Of a stretch of 64,000 nucleotides of DNA, positions 63,779 to 64,000 are shown in pieces. How positions within the stretch are numbered: the first letter of the stretch is position 1; every line of letters starts with the position of its first letter. This stretch comes from Solimonas flava DSM 18980 (GTDB lineage Bacteria; Pseudomonadota; Gammaproteobacteria; Nevskiales; Nevskiaceae). The notes beneath the pieces are model-generated. The model was not told where the DNA came from, did not search any database, and saw nothing but the letters and a program-made list of their open reading frames with translations. Location: NCBI RefSeq assembly GCF_000426685.1, contig NZ_AUFV01000001.1:310001-374000 (forward strand), given 5' to 3'. A program made the position numbers and the translations under genes.

Positions 63779-64000
63779 ATGAAACTATCTGATGTGGATC
63801 GCGACCTTTTGCGGTCCGGCCGCCTCGCTCACTACAGGCGGAATTTTTCTCTCATCCGCCTCGAACATGGTTTTTGGGGGCCGATTCTTGAGGGCCGGGA
63901 CCCGACACTCTTGCAGGTGAGTGTATTCGTCCACGAATACCTCCACTACCTACATAACTTCTCAACGATCGCGGGGCTCTACGACCTGATAGCACAGATA
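63779..64000 (+). CDS. N-terminal part of an HExxH protein, cut by the right edge
   Basis: 74 codons are visible with no stop. The sequence begins MKLSDVDRDLLRSGRLAHYR and includes VHEYLHYLHNF, an HExxH motif typical of zinc metallopeptidases (two histidines and the catalytic glutamate). No signal peptide. It lies 109 bases after the SIR2-like gene on the same strand and may be an additional component of that system or the first gene of another. The family cannot be named from this fragment. Only a weak AGG precedes the ATG. Confidence 0.65.
   Translation, partial: MKLSDVDRDLLRSGRLAHYRRNFSLIRLEHGFWGPILEGRDPTLLQVSVFVHEYLHYLHNFSTIAGLYDLIAQI

Noticed and set aside
1-64000. CRISPR arrays, tRNA or rRNA genes
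   Set aside because: No regularly spaced repeats, cloverleaf-like sequence or conserved rRNA stretch was seen on either strand.

Overview
The window is high-GC chromosomal DNA from what is probably an environmental gammaproteobacterium. This placement is low confidence: it rests on two TonB-dependent receptors, a Pseudomonas-style pca operon with an IclR-type PcaR, and a KfrA-like gene beside a tyrosine recombinase. No rRNA, tRNA or CRISPR array is visible.

0-9.4 kb: the left edge holds the start of an exported protein, an unrecognised gene and a wrecked IS481-family transposase. Next is a complete protocatechuate branch of the beta-ketoadipate pathway on the minus strand (pcaI, pcaJ, pcaF, pcaH, pcaG, pcaB and a fused pcaD-pcaC). 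A divergent IclR regulator follows, with two PcaR-like operator copies between it and pcaI.

9.8-26.7 kb: an eight-gene plus-strand run encodes an aldehyde dehydrogenase, a tautomerase-like isomerase, two PLP enzymes, an FAD oxidoreductase, a Rieske oxygenase, a glutamine-synthetase-like ligase and an Lrp regulator. It looks like a route for an unknown amine. Alanine dehydrogenase, an MFS transporter, a RidA protein, a large N,N-dimethylformamidase-like amidase and a GMC oxidoreductase follow.

27.3-51.0 kb: two TonB-receptor-led operons converge on one bidirectional terminator near 42.6 kb. The plus-strand operon carries an MFS transporter, two amidohydrolases, an M19-like and an M24-like hydrolase with altered metal sites, a TPR sulfotransferase, three SxxK serine hydrolases (two NylB-like, in tandem) and an IclR regulator. 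The minus-strand operon carries two isochorismatase-type hydrolases, an MFS transporter, a GntR regulator and two secretory-lipase paralogues. A gamma-glutamyltransferase and an amidohydrolase gene follow at 51.4-54.9 kb. Four promoters (9.75, 26.84, 27.2 and 51.3 kb) share a TTCGTAT-cored operator, which suggests one regulon, probably under an IclR protein.

55-64 kb: an AT-richer accessory island with a KfrA-like coiled-coil protein, a tyrosine recombinase, a 39-residue protein and a co-directional run: OLD-family ATPase/nuclease, Mrr-like endonuclease, unknown protein and SIR2-like protein. The start of an HExxH protein is cut by the window edge. This is the best candidate for an undescribed defence system. 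A 12-bp arm of a candidate recombination site just upstream of the recombinase recurs directly after the SIR2-like gene.
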